64,000 bases of DNA from Hansschlegelia beijingensis (GCF_014196425.1 NZ_JACIDR010000001.1:434001-498000), one strand, 5' to 3'; shown: positions 53,429-63,385, counted from the first letter of the stretch. Numbers and translations: made by a program. The notes: generated by a model from the sequence alone, not told the origin.

Positions 53429-56400
53429 CGGATGATGGGGCATCTGAAGCCGGTCAGCACGTCACGCGCGAACGGGTTCCGCACCGAACCGGCCTGAAGC
53501 ACGAAGGCCGCCCGCCGGCCGGCTGCGTCGAAGGTCAGGTTGAAGACGGTCGGGTTCCGGGTCGGCGCCACGCGGCCGCGCCTGATGAGCCGCAAGGCGG
53601 CCCAGGGGCCGCTGAACTGCAGCGCAGGGCCGGCCGCCTGCGCCCTCGTGGTCAATCCCGGGAACTGGAACCCACCCTGGTCCTCGAAGGACAGCGAGGC
53701 GGCGCTCAGTCCGCCGCCCCCGGGCCAGTTGAACGACGCGGCCTGGTTGACGTCCTTGCTGACCGTCGTGCCGCCGATCGCGAGCGTCGCGGCCGGCTCG
53801 CCGCCCGCGGCCGGCGCGAGCGAGAAGCTCAGCTGCGGCGCGCCTCCGGTCGGAAAGAACGCATCGCGGATGGCCGCGATCCGCTGAAAGCCGGCTGCGG
53901 TCGCGGCGTCGATCGGCGGCTCGACCCCGCCGAGCGTCCGCGGACGCCAGGTCGCGCCGCTGGTGTCGACGAAGGGCGCGATCTGCTTCGCGAAGTAGAG
54001 GTCGAACTGGCCGCCCGGCCCGAACAGGCGGGCGAAATCGTCGATCGGCGCGTCGAGCGTCGACGAGGCGTCGAACGGGAAATGGCCGTCCACGACGCTT
54101 CGGCAGGTCGCCTGAGGCCCGTTCGCGGCCGCATAGGCGGCGACGAGCGAGGCGCGCGTGGCGTCCCCGAGAATGGCCCGGCCCGAGGTGGCGAGCTCCC
54201 GAAGCCAGCTCGAGACCGGCGCGGGCTGGCGATCGGCCTCGGCGAGCAGCAGCTCGGCCGGATCGCCGCCGCCCGGCAGGCCGTTCTCCGCGTTCGCGGC
54301 GGCCGGCCCCGACGCGGCGAGCGCCTGATGCAGGGCGGAGACCGCCTGGAGGATCCTGCCGAAAGGCGCGGCGTCGTCGCCCTTGCCGACGAGCTCGAAG
54401 AGCGCGCCGTAATGGCTTGCGATCGCGGCGAGAGCGGGCGGCGGCGGCCCGCCCGCCTCGCGGCCGTTCTCGGAGGCGTCCTGCGGCTCCCGGACGCGCA
54501 GCTCCTGCGTGATCGCGACCAGAAGATCGCGCATCGGCGATTGCGGCGACGACAGGACATAGAGGTCGCGGATGGTCTGCTGGCGGCCGCGGAACGGCGC
54601 GAGGACGAGGTCGCCGAGAAGCGCGTCCCAGACCTTCCTGAACTCCTCGGCGTAGAGCGTGACGACCGACTGCTCGAGCGCGGCGAGCTGCGGACCTTCC
54701 GTCGGCGCCTGCTCGACGCGTCCGAGCACCCAGCTTTCGACCGCGACGTCGCGCGTGACCGCCGGCAGCGCGCGGACCAGGGCTTCGCGGTGGCCGCGGG
54801 CGGTGAACAGGCCCGGGACACCGTCGGTCAGCGGGCGGCCGGACGGACGTCTGAAAAAGCGGACGCCGTTCGGCCCGAGGACCGCCGCCGGCGCCCAGTC
54901 GGGCAGGCTCTGGGCCGCGCTGTCGGCGCGGACCCGGCTGTAGATGCGCTCGGCGAGCGACACGCGGCTCAGGACCGCGCGGGCGGCCTCGATCAGCGCG
55001 GCGTCCGACGAGATCTGCGGCAGCGGGGCCGCCAGCAACGCGTCGAGGTTCGCGGCGAGCGAGCTCCTGAGCGGCGCGTTCAGCGCTCCGGGAAAGCGGA
55101 CGTCCCAGTCGGCCTTCATCCAGGCGCGGACGGCGCCGGCCTGCAGCGGCCCCTGGCCGGCGAGCATGAGGTAGACGCGGGTGGCGTCATAGAGGCGGGC
55201 CGGGTCCTCGAAGCTGGCGCGCAGCTGGTGCTCGAGCCGCCACAGCAGCCGGGGGAGCAGGATGCGCTCAAGCGCGCGCCGGTAGACGAGCCGGTCGGCC
55301 TGAGCGAGCTTCGCCTCCTGCGACAGACCGAACGACGCCGGGGGCTCGGACGCCGCCCGCTGCAGGGCTGCGGCGGCGTCGAGCGCGGGCGCGACGCCGG
55401 GCAGATCGTCGTCCGTCACGGGGTCGAGCTTGAGGCCGGAGATCCTCTGGCGGTACGCGGCGAAGGCTTCGCTGGCCTGCTCGACGGCGACCCGGTTCGC
55501 GGCGTCCGCGCGCCAGATCAGCCCTCCGCCGACGGCCAGGCCGAGGCCGATCGCAGCGAAGCTCGCGACGCGCAGGGCGCGGGTGGTCCGCCAGCCGCGG
55601 TTGCGGGAGACGAGCAGCGCCTCGCCGAGGATGACCTCGCGGATAAGGCGGGTCACGAAATAGCTTTTGCCGGAGACCGGCCGGAGCGCCTCGATCGAGG
55701 TCTGGTCGAGGCCGAACGACCGCGCCAGCATGCCGGTGAGCCGGTCGATCGGCGTGCCGTGCTGGGTGGCCGAGGTCATGTAGACGCCCCGGAGCATCGG
55801 CGCAGGGTCGACCCGGCTCCCGGAGAAGGCGAGCTTGAGGAACTCCGCCAGCGGCTGTTCGAGGCTCGCGACCTGCAGGGGGAACTGGCCGATCAACGCC
55901 CTGCGCTGGCCGGCGCGCTCGGCCTGCAGGCGCTCCACGAGCCGGTCCTCCAGACGGCGCAGCAGCAGCCTGAACTCGGATGCGAAGGCCTCCGCGCCCT
56001 TGTCGAGCGGAAAGGTCACGCCCCAGACCTGCGAGCGGCCGCCGGCGTCCAGATCGTCGAAATAGGCGTCGAAGCCCCGGAGCTGGTCGGCCTTGCTGAG
56101 CATCAGGTAGACGGGGACGCGCAGACGGGTGCGCTCCGTGATCTCGTTGATGCGCAGGCGGACCGCCCTGGCGTGCGCGCCCAGCTCCGCGGGCGTCGCG
56201 GTGGCGAGCTCGGGCAGGGACAGGACCACGATCACGCCGTTGATCGGCTGCCGCGGTCTCGTCCGCCGCAACAGGTCCAGGAAGCCCCGCCAGCCGGCGG
56301 CGTCCACGGCGGCCGACGAGTCCTGCGTGGTGTAGCGGCCGGCCGTGTCGATCAGCACCGCCTCGTCGGCGAACCACCAGTCGCACAGCCGGGTGCCGCC

Positions 56401-56889
56401 GACGCCGCTCACCGCCGCTCCGCCCTCGTCGTCGCGAAGCGGGAGATGAAGGCCGCAGTTCATGAGCGCGGTGGTCTTGCCCGAGCCCGGCGGCCCGATC
56501 AGCACGAACCAGGGCTGGTCATAGAGCTGGCGTCCCCGCCAGCCCCTGCGCCGGAGCCGGAGAAGCGACTGCTTCAGCCGCGCGCGCAGCTCGGCGACCT
56601 CCTCGGCGGCCTCGGCTTCGTCCGCCTGCGCCCGGCCCGCGGGGGGATCGTCCTCCATTCCGGCCGCGAGCGCCCGGCGCCGGAGGCGCGCGCGCCACGA
56701 CAGCGCGCCGTTGACGGCGAGACAGACGACGAGCAACGCCGCGATGGCGCCGAAGCGCACCGCCGGCGGCTCCAGCGCCGGCACGAGCGGAAACAGGTAG
56801 TAGATCGCGGCGCTGACGATCGCCCAGCCGGCGAGGCCTGCGCCCCACGTCGCGGCGAACTGCATGAGAACAGCGACGAGCTCGTTCAT
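53425..56889 (-). CDS. tssM: T6SS membrane complex protein TssM (IcmF)
   Basis: A 1154-residue inner-membrane protein. Two hydrophobic segments near residues 10-35 and 45-65 and a third near 430-450 flank a cytoplasmic NTPase-like domain with Walker A GPPGSGKTT, then LIDTAGRYTTQ. The large periplasmic part ends in the C-terminal ICMF-like beta domain (about 960-1150). With TssL it forms the trans-envelope complex. The ATG at 56889 overlaps the tssL stop by 4 bases. Length is normal. Confidence 0.95.
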   Translation of the reverse strand: MNELVAVLMQFAATWGAGLAGWAIVSAAIYYLFPLVPALEPPAVRFGAIAALLVVCLAVNGALSWRARLRRRALAAGMEDDPPAGRAQADEAEAAEEVAELRARLKQSLLRLRRRGWRGRQLYDQPWFVLIGPPGSGKTTALMNCGLHLPLRDDEGGAAVSGVGGTRLCDWWFADEAVLIDTAGRYTTQDSSAAVDAAGWRGFLDLLRRTRPRQPINGVIVVLSLPELATATPAELGAHARAVRLRINEITERTRLRVPVYLMLSKADQLRGFDAYFDDLDAGGRSQVWGVTFPLDKGAEAFASEFRLLLRRLEDRLVERLQAERAGQRRALIGQFPLQVASLEQPLAEFLKLAFSGSRVDPAPMLRGVYMTSATQHGTPIDRLTGMLARSFGLDQTSIEALRPVSGKSYFVTRLIREVILGEALLVSRNRGWRTTRALRVASFAAIGLGLAVGGGLIWRADAANRVAVEQASEAFAAYRQRISGLKLDPVTDDDLPGVAPALDAAAALQRAASEPPASFGLSQEAKLAQADRLVYRRALERILLPRLLWRLEHQLRASFEDPARLYDATRVYLMLAGQGPLQAGAVRAWMKADWDVRFPGALNAPLRSSLAANLDALLAAPLPQISSDAALIEAARAVLSRVSLAERIYSRVRADSAAQSLPDWAPAAVLGPNGVRFFRRPSGRPLTDGVPGLFTARGHREALVRALPAVTRDVAVESWVLGRVEQAPTEGPQLAALEQSVVTLYAEEFRKVWDALLGDLVLAPFRGRQQTIRDLYVLSSPQSPMRDLLVAITQELRVREPQDASENGREAGGPPPPALAAIASHYGALFELVGKGDDAAPFGRILQAVSALHQALAASGPAAANAENGLPGGGDPAELLLAEADRQPAPVSSWLRELATSGRAILGDATRASLVAAYAAANGPQATCRSVVDGHFPFDASSTLDAPIDDFARLFGPGGQFDLYFAKQIAPFVDTSGATWRPRTLGGVEPPIDAATAAGFQRIAAIRDAFFPTGGAPQLSFSLAPAAGGEPAATLAIGGTTVSKDVNQAASFNWPGGGGLSAASLSFEDQGGFQFPGLTTRAQAAGPALQFSGPWAALRLIRRGRVAPTRNPTVFNLTFDAAGRRAAFVLQAGSVRNPFARDVLTGFRCPIIR

Positions 56890-58247
56890 CGTGGGGGCGC
56901 TTCCCGGCCGGCGACGAGTTCGATCCGCCGGTTCGCCCGACGACCCGCGGGCGTCGCGTTGCTGGCGATCGGCTCCGCGTCGGCGCGGCCCTCGATGGTG
57001 ATCCGAGCCGGGTCGATCTCGGTCGTGATCGCGGCGCCGGCGGCCTTCGCCCGCGCTTGCGAGAGCTCAAAATTGGAGGGGAAGGCCACGGTGCGGATCG
57101 CGACATTGTCCGTATGGCCGACGATGCGCACGGGTCCGCCGAAACCCTGGAGAGCCGCGCCGACCCGCCTGAAGATCGGCAGGAACTTCGGATCGATCGT
57201 CGCGCTGCCGGAGGCGAACATGCCCGCGCTCTGGATGCGGATGATCGGGGCGGCCGGAGTGCCAGCGATGCTGACGAGGCCCTCCCGCACCTCGGGCTCG
57301 AGGAAGCGCGCGAACCGGTCGCCGACGTTGTCGGGCGGCGGCGATTGCGGCGCCGGGGCAGGCGGCGCCTCGGTCTTTGGCGGCTCCTCGCGCGCGATCG
57401 CCGGCATCGCGACGGGCGGGACGACGCCTGCGGCCGCGAACAGCCGGTCGGAGGCGCCGTTGAGGCCGAACAGCACGAGCGCGTAGGCGAGGCCCAGAAG
57501 TCCGGCCGCTGCGAGCGCCGCGAGCCAGACCGGGACCTCGGCCCTCAGCGGCCGATAGGGGGCCGAAACGCCCCGCCAGTGCGGCGACAGCGCCGGATCC
57601 GCGGCGCCCCGCTGGCGCAGGATGACGAGGTAGGTGTCCTCGCGCACGCGGTCGAGTTCAGCCACGCCGCGGGCCGAGACCCGATAGCGCCCCTGCATGC
57701 CGAGCGACATGCACAGATACATGAGCTCGATGGCGGGCAGGAACGTGCCCGGCGTCTGCCGCAGCCGGGCGAGCAGATCGAAGAAGCGGTCGCCGCTGCG
57801 GACCTCCTGATGAAAGGTCGAGACCAGCGAGGCCGACGCCCATGAGCCGCGGCTGCCCCAGGGCGTGTTCTGCACGACGTCGTCGAGGCTCGCGCACAGC
57901 GCGTAGTGACTGGCGCGGATCAGCTCGAGCGGCAGCCGGGCGTCGCGCAGCGCCTGCTCGTAACGGCGCACCTCGATGATCGCGCGTTCCCGCAAGCCTG
58001 AGGGATCGGGCGCGGTCGCGACGTTGCGCAGGCTCGCGAGCAGCGCGAGAAGCGGCGCGGCGGCCGACAGGACGGGCGAACCGCTGACGGCCGGAAGGTT
58101 GGCGAAGGCGTCCGAACCTGCAGCCTCCGGCTGCCGCGGGGCGGGCGGAGCGGGAGCGGTCGCCGGGCGCGGCGATCTTGGAATGACGATGGTGCGGTCG
58201 TCATCGCCCGGCTCCGCGAACGGGTTGTCGCTCAACGGCGCTCTCAT
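56886..58247 (-). CDS. tssL: T6SS membrane complex protein TssL with OmpA-like domain
   Basis: A 453-residue protein. Residues 1-60 are Pro/Ala-rich and precede the DotU domain (LRERAIIEVRRYEQALRD, HYALCASLDDVVQNTPWG, STFHQEV). A single membrane helix at about 255-280 follows. The C-terminus is an OmpA/peptidoglycan-binding domain (FASGSATIDPKFLP, RIVGHTDNVAI, SNFELSQARAKAAG). The ATG at 58247 overlaps the tssK stop. The peptidoglycan-binding tail may anchor the complex; no tssJ lipoprotein gene is visible here. Confidence 0.94.
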   Translation of the reverse strand: MRAPLSDNPFAEPGDDDRTIVIPRSPRPATAPAPPAPRQPEAAGSDAFANLPAVSGSPVLSAAAPLLALLASLRNVATAPDPSGLRERAIIEVRRYEQALRDARLPLELIRASHYALCASLDDVVQNTPWGSRGSWASASLVSTFHQEVRSGDRFFDLLARLRQTPGTFLPAIELMYLCMSLGMQGRYRVSARGVAELDRVREDTYLVILRQRGAADPALSPHWRGVSAPYRPLRAEVPVWLAALAAAGLLGLAYALVLFGLNGASDRLFAAAGVVPPVAMPAIAREEPPKTEAPPAPAPQSPPPDNVGDRFARFLEPEVREGLVSIAGTPAAPIIRIQSAGMFASGSATIDPKFLPIFRRVGAALQGFGGPVRIVGHTDNVAIRTVAFPSNFELSQARAKAAGAAITTEIDPARITIEGRADAEPIASNATPAGRRANRRIELVAGREAPPR

Positions 58248-59569
58248 GCCCGGATCGCCCAGAGCTCGAGAACCAGGCCGGGAAAGTCCCCGGAGACGTG
58301 GACGGCGAAGCCGCCCGAATTCTGCATCTGCCGCCAGTGCGGCGAATTGCGGTCGAGCTCGAAGTACTGCGCCTCGGGGATGAAGCGCATCTGCCTCGGC
58401 GCGACCGGCAGGGGCCGCAGCTCGATGCCCGGAATGGCCACGTTGACCAGTTCGCGGATGTGCTCGACGGCGCCGATCTTGGCTGTGCTGGGAAACAGGC
58501 GACGCAGGTTCTCGCTCGGCACGTCGGCCTTCGCGACGAGCACGATCGTCGTGCCGGCGAGCAGCGTGCGATCGAGGATCGGCCCGACCCTGACGCCGTG
58601 CCGGCGCTCCTGCAGCGGGATCTGGATCGCGGTCTGCTCGAGCACCGCGGAGAGCGACCGCCGGATGTCCGCGATCACGGGCGTGAACGTCCGCTGCAGA
58701 TCGTCGTGGCGATAGGAATCGAACCGACTCGGCCGCCGCCGCGGATCCGTGAAGGTCGCGAGCTCGCCCGCCATCTGCAGCAGGATCACGTAAAGCGACT
58801 CCGGATGGATGTTTCCGGCGTCCGCGAGATGCGAGAACATCGTCTGCCAGCCGTTGATCGACTGGAGCAGCAGGAAGTCCGCGACCTCGGTGTTGCTCTT
58901 CGACGCCGCCGCCGTGAGCCGCGCGGCGATCGCTTCGCCGCGCTGGTTCAGCATGCCGGCGAGCTCCGTGAGCACGCTCGCCAGCTGCGGCGCCGCCACG
59001 CAGGCAAGCACGGTCGGTATCCACGCGTCGTCCAGGATGACGCGCTGGTCGGCGGTCACCTCGACGATGCGGGCGACGGGCAGGCAGACATAGCCCTCGC
59101 GGTCGTCGGTCCCGAGAAGCAGGCGCAGGCGCAGCGTGCCGACCTCGAGCTGCGCGGCCTCCGTCGCCCCGGAATGCGTGTCGAAGGCCTCGAAGGTCTC
59201 GGCCTCATAGCGCCCCGAACGGTCGTGCCCGGCGACCTCGGCGGCCCCAGGCTGCTGCAGCTGGACGCCGAGATAGACGAGCACGTCCCGCGCGGACTCA
59301 GGCGGCGTCAGGGGCGGCGGAAGCGGCCCCTCGTCGGGCGCCGAGAACACGGTGCCGTCGTCGAACGAACCTGCAGCGGCGGTCAGCGCGAAGCGGCCCG
59401 AGCCCAGCAGGTCGCGCGAGACGGAGAGCGTCGTGAAGCCGAACGGGAACGGCCGAAGCCCCCGCACGCTTCGGCGCAGCTCCGAGGAGGCCCAGCGGTC
59501 CTGCTGCTGGAAATGCTGCGCGCGCAGGAACATGCCCTCCTGCCAGAGGACGCGGCTGTGCCACGTCAC
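58244..59569 (-). CDS. tssK: T6SS baseplate-membrane adaptor TssK
   Basis: A 441-residue TssK (ImpJ/VasE). The opening is VLWQEGMFLRAQHFQQQDRW, then LRPFPFGFTTLSV; the C-terminal part has QMRFIPEAQYFELDRNSPHW. TssK links the baseplate to TssL-TssM. The start is GTG at 59569. It lies 46 bases downstream of the tagH gene. Confidence 0.95.
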   Translation of the reverse strand: MTWHSRVLWQEGMFLRAQHFQQQDRWASSELRRSVRGLRPFPFGFTTLSVSRDLLGSGRFALTAAAGSFDDGTVFSAPDEGPLPPPLTPPESARDVLVYLGVQLQQPGAAEVAGHDRSGRYEAETFEAFDTHSGATEAAQLEVGTLRLRLLLGTDDREGYVCLPVARIVEVTADQRVILDDAWIPTVLACVAAPQLASVLTELAGMLNQRGEAIAARLTAAASKSNTEVADFLLLQSINGWQTMFSHLADAGNIHPESLYVILLQMAGELATFTDPRRRPSRFDSYRHDDLQRTFTPVIADIRRSLSAVLEQTAIQIPLQERRHGVRVGPILDRTLLAGTTIVLVAKADVPSENLRRLFPSTAKIGAVEHIRELVNVAIPGIELRPLPVAPRQMRFIPEAQYFELDRNSPHWRQMQNSGGFAVHVSGDFPGLVLELWAIRA

Positions 59570-59615
59570 GTCGCCCTCCTCGGGGTCGTGGCGGGCCGGG
59601 CGGCGGGAGCGGCGG

Positions 59616-60902
59616 TCATCGCTCTTCCTTCATGGAGATCGAGGACAGCGCGGCCTCGTAGGCGCGGGCGAACGACCTGCCGAACACGCTGTCGAAGTCG
59701 TCCCCGAGGGCGCGCAGCACCTCGGCGTGGCGCGCGGCGTAGATGTCCCAGGCGAGCTGCTTCCGGCGTCCCAGAACGCCGTCGATCGCGCTCTCGCGGA
59801 CCCCGTTCAGGATCTTCCGGGGCGCGATCTCCGCGACGAGGTCGCGGACCGCGCTCTGCAGGGCCGCCGCGGTGGCGAGTTCGTGCAGGCGGATGTCGCG
59901 CAACGCCTCGCTGACCGCTTCCTCCGGGCTCATGCCCCCGCGGCGTCCCGCACCGAGCAGCGCCGCCAGCGCGTCGTCGTCGTCCGCTGCGAACTTCAGG
60001 GGGTTGTTCCCGGCGGCGCGGATCATCGTCTGGCCGATCCGGAACTCGTCCTTCACGGTCGCCCGGGCGATCATGCTCTGGCGCAAGCCGCTGACCATCG
60101 CTCGGAACGCCGCCCCAAGCGCCTCGAAGGCCTTCCGGACGTCGGCCGGCGGGACGCCCGCCAGCCCCGCGCCCGTCAGGAAGGCCGCGAACGCGTCGGC
60201 GTCGGCCGGAGTCGTGTTCGCCTCGGGCTCCTGCGACGGAAACGGGACGGGGCCATTCGGCGCCGGCGGGGCGGCGTCCGGGTCCGCCACGGCCGCCGGC
60301 GCCTCCTGCTCGGCGTCCCAGTCTTCAGGCAGCAGGTCGAAGGTGGGGCGCGGAGGCCGAAAATGCGCGTGGATGTCGGGGACGTTGTCCGAGGCGGGGA
60401 ATGGGCTCTCGGCCGGGTCGTCGTCGAACCTCAGCGGATCGAAGTCCTGGGGCAGTCCAATGGACGCGCGCGCTGCGCCGAGATCGTCATCCGCTTCGGC
60501 GCGGAACGGGTCGCTGGTCAGCCGCCCGTCGCCGGGCGCCTCGGAACGGAAGGCGAAGCGCGTCGGCGCGTCGCTCGGGTCCTGAATCTCCGCGTGACCG
60601 ATCTGCGCCTCGATCTCGTAGTCGCCGAGCGTCAGCCGGTCGTTGTCCCGCAGCGGATGCGGCAGGTCGCCCTCCAGCGCCGCGCCGTTGAGGAAGGTGC
60701 CGTTGACGCTGGTGTCGGTCACCAGCCACCCGTCGGGGCGGGGCGCTATCAGGCAATGCCGCTTGGAGAGCACCTTGGCGGGATCGGGAAGCACCCAGCC
60801 GCATTCCACGCCCCGGCCGATCGCGAGCGGCTCGCCCGTCACCTCCCGCCGCGTGGCCGCGACGCCGTCCGGACAGCGGGTGGTGGTGAGGATCAACGGC
60901 AT
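59616..60902 (-). CDS. tagH: T6SS FHA-domain protein TagH (ImpI/Fha)
   Basis: A 428-residue protein with an N-terminal FHA domain: PLAIGRGVECGWVLPDPAKV, then LSKRHCLI and DTSVNGTFLNGAAL, with the Ser-Lys-Arg-His phosphopeptide loop. A Pro/Ala-rich linker (about 125-250) leads to a helical C-terminal ImpI-like domain ending in RALGDDFDSVFGRSFARAY. In other systems phosphorylated Fha drives assembly and PppA reverses it. The ATG at 60902 is the family-like start. Confidence 0.93.
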   Translation of the reverse strand: MPLILTTTRCPDGVAATRREVTGEPLAIGRGVECGWVLPDPAKVLSKRHCLIAPRPDGWLVTDTSVNGTFLNGAALEGDLPHPLRDNDRLTLGDYEIEAQIGHAEIQDPSDAPTRFAFRSEAPGDGRLTSDPFRAEADDDLGAARASIGLPQDFDPLRFDDDPAESPFPASDNVPDIHAHFRPPRPTFDLLPEDWDAEQEAPAAVADPDAAPPAPNGPVPFPSQEPEANTTPADADAFAAFLTGAGLAGVPPADVRKAFEALGAAFRAMVSGLRQSMIARATVKDEFRIGQTMIRAAGNNPLKFAADDDDALAALLGAGRRGGMSPEEAVSEALRDIRLHELATAAALQSAVRDLVAEIAPRKILNGVRESAIDGVLGRRKQLAWDIYAARHAEVLRALGDDFDSVFGRSFARAYEAALSSISMKEER

Positions 60903-60904
60903 CT

Positions 60905-61495
60905 CTAGGCGACGCTTCCGCTGAGGAGGTCGCCGCCGGTCAGCCGGCCGGCGCCGCCATTGCCGATGTCGACGCCGCTGTCGAAGAACCGGGCGAAGCG
61001 TCTCCGTCGCTCCTCGCCGTCGCGCCGGCCGCGCTCCGCCGCGCGCGTCACGGCCATCGCCGCGCCCCGTCCTCCGCAAAGGTCGGCCATGAACTCTTCG
61101 CGGTGGCTCCACGAGGCGCCGAGCGCCGACCAGGAGCCCGGGGCCGCGTAGCCTGCGGCGCTCGCGGCCATCGCGGCCTCCCGGCGAGCCTCAGTCTCCG
61201 GCTGGCGGACCCAGGCCTCGGCGGCCTCGACCGCGACAAGCTCGAGCCCCGTCACCGCGTCTCCGGCGTGCCGCACGCACATGCAGCTCCACCACACGGC
61301 CTCGCGCTCGGGCAGCCCGTAGGCGAGCAGACGCATCGCCTCCGCCCAGAGGCCGAGCTCGCGAAGCCGCGCCAGCAGCGCCGCCGGCTCGTCCGTCTCC
61401 CGGATCAGGCCGACGTGGTCCGGGGGAAGCTTCAGCCAGTGCTGGAGCAGCTCGGGCTCGAAGCGGCGCAGCTTGGCGCAGGCAAGATCGCTCAT
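60905..61495 (-). CDS. T6SS-associated helical protein, DUF6931-like
   Basis: A 196-residue, largely helical protein. LRELGLWAEAMRLLAYGLPE, then REAVWWSCMCVRHAGD and EAAEAWVRQPETEARREAAM, form a core that resembles the DUF6931 family found in T6SS clusters, as I recall it. No signal peptide is seen. It ends in a Gly-rich tail (GNGGAGRLTGGDLL). The stop is 2 bases before the tagH start, so they are cotranscribed. The role is unknown; an adaptor for VgrG cargo is one guess. Confidence 0.6.
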   Translation of the reverse strand: MSDLACAKLRRFEPELLQHWLKLPPDHVGLIRETDEPAALLARLRELGLWAEAMRLLAYGLPEREAVWWSCMCVRHAGDAVTGLELVAVEAAEAWVRQPETEARREAAMAASAAGYAAPGSWSALGASWSHREEFMADLCGGRGAAMAVTRAAERGRRDGEERRRRFARFFDSGVDIGNGGAGRLTGGDLLSGSVA

Positions 61496-61504
61496 CCGCG
61501 CTCC

Positions 61505-63385
61505 TCAGGCCGGTATCGGAGGCGGCGCTTCGAACAGCGGCGTCGCGAGGACGACCGCGCCCGCCTGCACGGTGAACGTCGCCGCGGTGACGTTGAAGGT
61601 GGCGCCGACTGTCTGGATCGCCGGCGCCTGGATGCTGAGAGCGGGGGTCGCGATCCTGATGCCGGCGGGGGTCAGGACGATGGAGCTCGCCCCCACCCTC
61701 AGGGTCAGCGTGGTCGCCGCGGTCACGGTGACCGCGCCTGCGGCCGCCGTTATGGAGACGGCGCCGGTGCGGCTGGTCAGGCTGTCGTCGCGGATGGTGG
61801 CGACGGTCCGGTCGCGGCCGATCTCGACGTCCTGGTCGTTCTCGACCTCGACCTTGTGGTCCTTCTGCGCGTGGAGAAGCACGACCTCCTGGCCCGCGCG
61901 ATCATCGAAGGACAGCTCGTTGTAGTCCCTTGTCCTGCCTCGCAGGGTGGAGCGGCTCCTGAAGCCCTGCTTCGTCTGCTCGGCCGGCGCCGGAAAGGGC
62001 GGCAGATTCTCGTCGTGGTAGAAACAGCCGACCACGACCGGATTGTCCGGATCTCCGTTCATGAAGGAGATGCCGACTTCCGTGCCGACGCGCGGCAGAT
62101 GCTGCCAGCCCCAGCCGTCTCCGGCCCAGGCGTGAAGGATGCGGACGAAGATCGACTTCGCCGCCGTGGTGTCCTTGCGGTGATCGAACAGCGGCTGAAC
62201 CTTGACCCGCGCCAGACGGTCCGAGTGGATTTCCTCGCCCGGCTCGCCGAGCACGATCGCCGAGAACACGCCGGTCATCGCCGGGCGCGGGATCGACAGG
62301 TCGTCCCGCCATGTCACCGCCTGCCGGAAGCAGACGAAACTGCTCTCGAAGCTGGCCTCCCCGGCGCCGCCGAGCCAGGTGTCGTCCGCCGCCGTGTGGA
62401 CCACGCTGTGGATCACATGCTCGACGCTCCGCGCGCCCGTGATCGGATCGGTCGCCAGCGTGAAGCGGAAGCCGGGGCAGAAATTGGGATCGTAGCCGTG
62501 CCCGCTGCAGAGCGCCGCGGACGCCTCCGCCGCCTCCTGCCGGAACCGGGCGCGATCGGCGGCGACGGCGTTGTCCGTGGTCATCGCCGGCCAGCGATAG
62601 GCCCTTCGCCGCGCGGCGCCTGCGGTGCGGAGGCGCGTCCGCCGTTCGCCGTTCACCGGCTTGCGCGGCTTTTCGGGATCGTAGTCCTGGAGCTGCACGC
62701 GGCCATAGGTGGTCTCGCGCGCGTCGCTCCAGGCGTCCACGATGTCGCTGTTGTCGCCCTGATAGACGACCCGATGCACGGTATCGACCTGCGGCCGGAA
62801 CGCCTGGTTGTGATCCGCTATGACCAGGACGTGCTTCGAGGCGGAATGCTCGAAGAAGTAAAAATAGCCGCTCTCCTGCATGATCCGCTGGACGAACTGC
62901 AGGTCGGTCTCGCCGAACTGGGTCGTGTAGGGGCGGACGCCGCCGCGGCTAAGGACGCGGAACTCGACATGCTCGACGCCGTGCTCCCCGAAGATCTCCT
63001 TCAGGATGTCGATCGCCGTCTTCTGCTGGAAGATCCGGCAATCGCTGATCTGGCTGAGGAACCAGAGGCGCGGGACGATCTCCAGCCGGTACCGCCACCG
63101 GTCGCGCTGGTCGCTGCCGAGCGCCTCCATGCGGCGGACGACGCCGTGGAACAGTCGTTCATGCCCGTCCTTGAGCCGCACGGTGATCGTGACAGGCTGG
63201 TAGAGCAGTCTGTCGGGGTCGAGCGCCCGGATGGTCGAGACGGCGAGGACGTCGATCTCGAACGGCGCGCTCAGCCGCTCCCGGGCGCTCATGCTGACCG
63301 CATGAAGCGTCTCGTCCTGGAATGGCCGCCGGTCAGCGCCGAGCGGCGACTTGAGCAGCAGGAGCGGGGACGATCCGCCGGCCAT
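61505..63385 (-). CDS. vgrG: T6SS spike protein VgrG (TssI)
   Basis: A 626-residue VgrG that tips the tube. The gp27-like region begins ALGADRRPFQD-like LGADRRPFQDETLHAVSMSA. Family motifs are EHVEFRV, YTTQFGETDLQFVQRIMQES, GYFYFFEH, then the gp5-like OB domain (GWGWQHLPRVGTEVGISFMN, NPVVVGCFYHDEN) and a C-terminal beta-helix with repeated GAVxI/VT-rich strands. No extra enzymatic domain follows the beta-helix; the tail ends in PPPIPA. The ATG at 63385 is chosen because an upstream extension has no family match. Confidence 0.96.
   Translation of the reverse strand: MAGGSSPLLLLKSPLGADRRPFQDETLHAVSMSARERLSAPFEIDVLAVSTIRALDPDRLLYQPVTITVRLKDGHERLFHGVVRRMEALGSDQRDRWRYRLEIVPRLWFLSQISDCRIFQQKTAIDILKEIFGEHGVEHVEFRVLSRGGVRPYTTQFGETDLQFVQRIMQESGYFYFFEHSASKHVLVIADHNQAFRPQVDTVHRVVYQGDNSDIVDAWSDARETTYGRVQLQDYDPEKPRKPVNGERRTRLRTAGAARRRAYRWPAMTTDNAVAADRARFRQEAAEASAALCSGHGYDPNFCPGFRFTLATDPITGARSVEHVIHSVVHTAADDTWLGGAGEASFESSFVCFRQAVTWRDDLSIPRPAMTGVFSAIVLGEPGEEIHSDRLARVKVQPLFDHRKDTTAAKSIFVRILHAWAGDGWGWQHLPRVGTEVGISFMNGDPDNPVVVGCFYHDENLPPFPAPAEQTKQGFRSRSTLRGRTRDYNELSFDDRAGQEVVLLHAQKDHKVEVENDQDVEIGRDRTVATIRDDSLTSRTGAVSITAAAGAVTVTAATTLTLRVGASSIVLTPAGIRIATPALSIQAPAIQTVGATFNVTAATFTVQAGAVVLATPLFEAPPPIPA

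Noticed and set aside
54082-57486. Plus-strand open frame of 1134 codons
   Set aside because: It is antisense to tssM and tssL, whose motifs are clear. No domain is recognisable in it.
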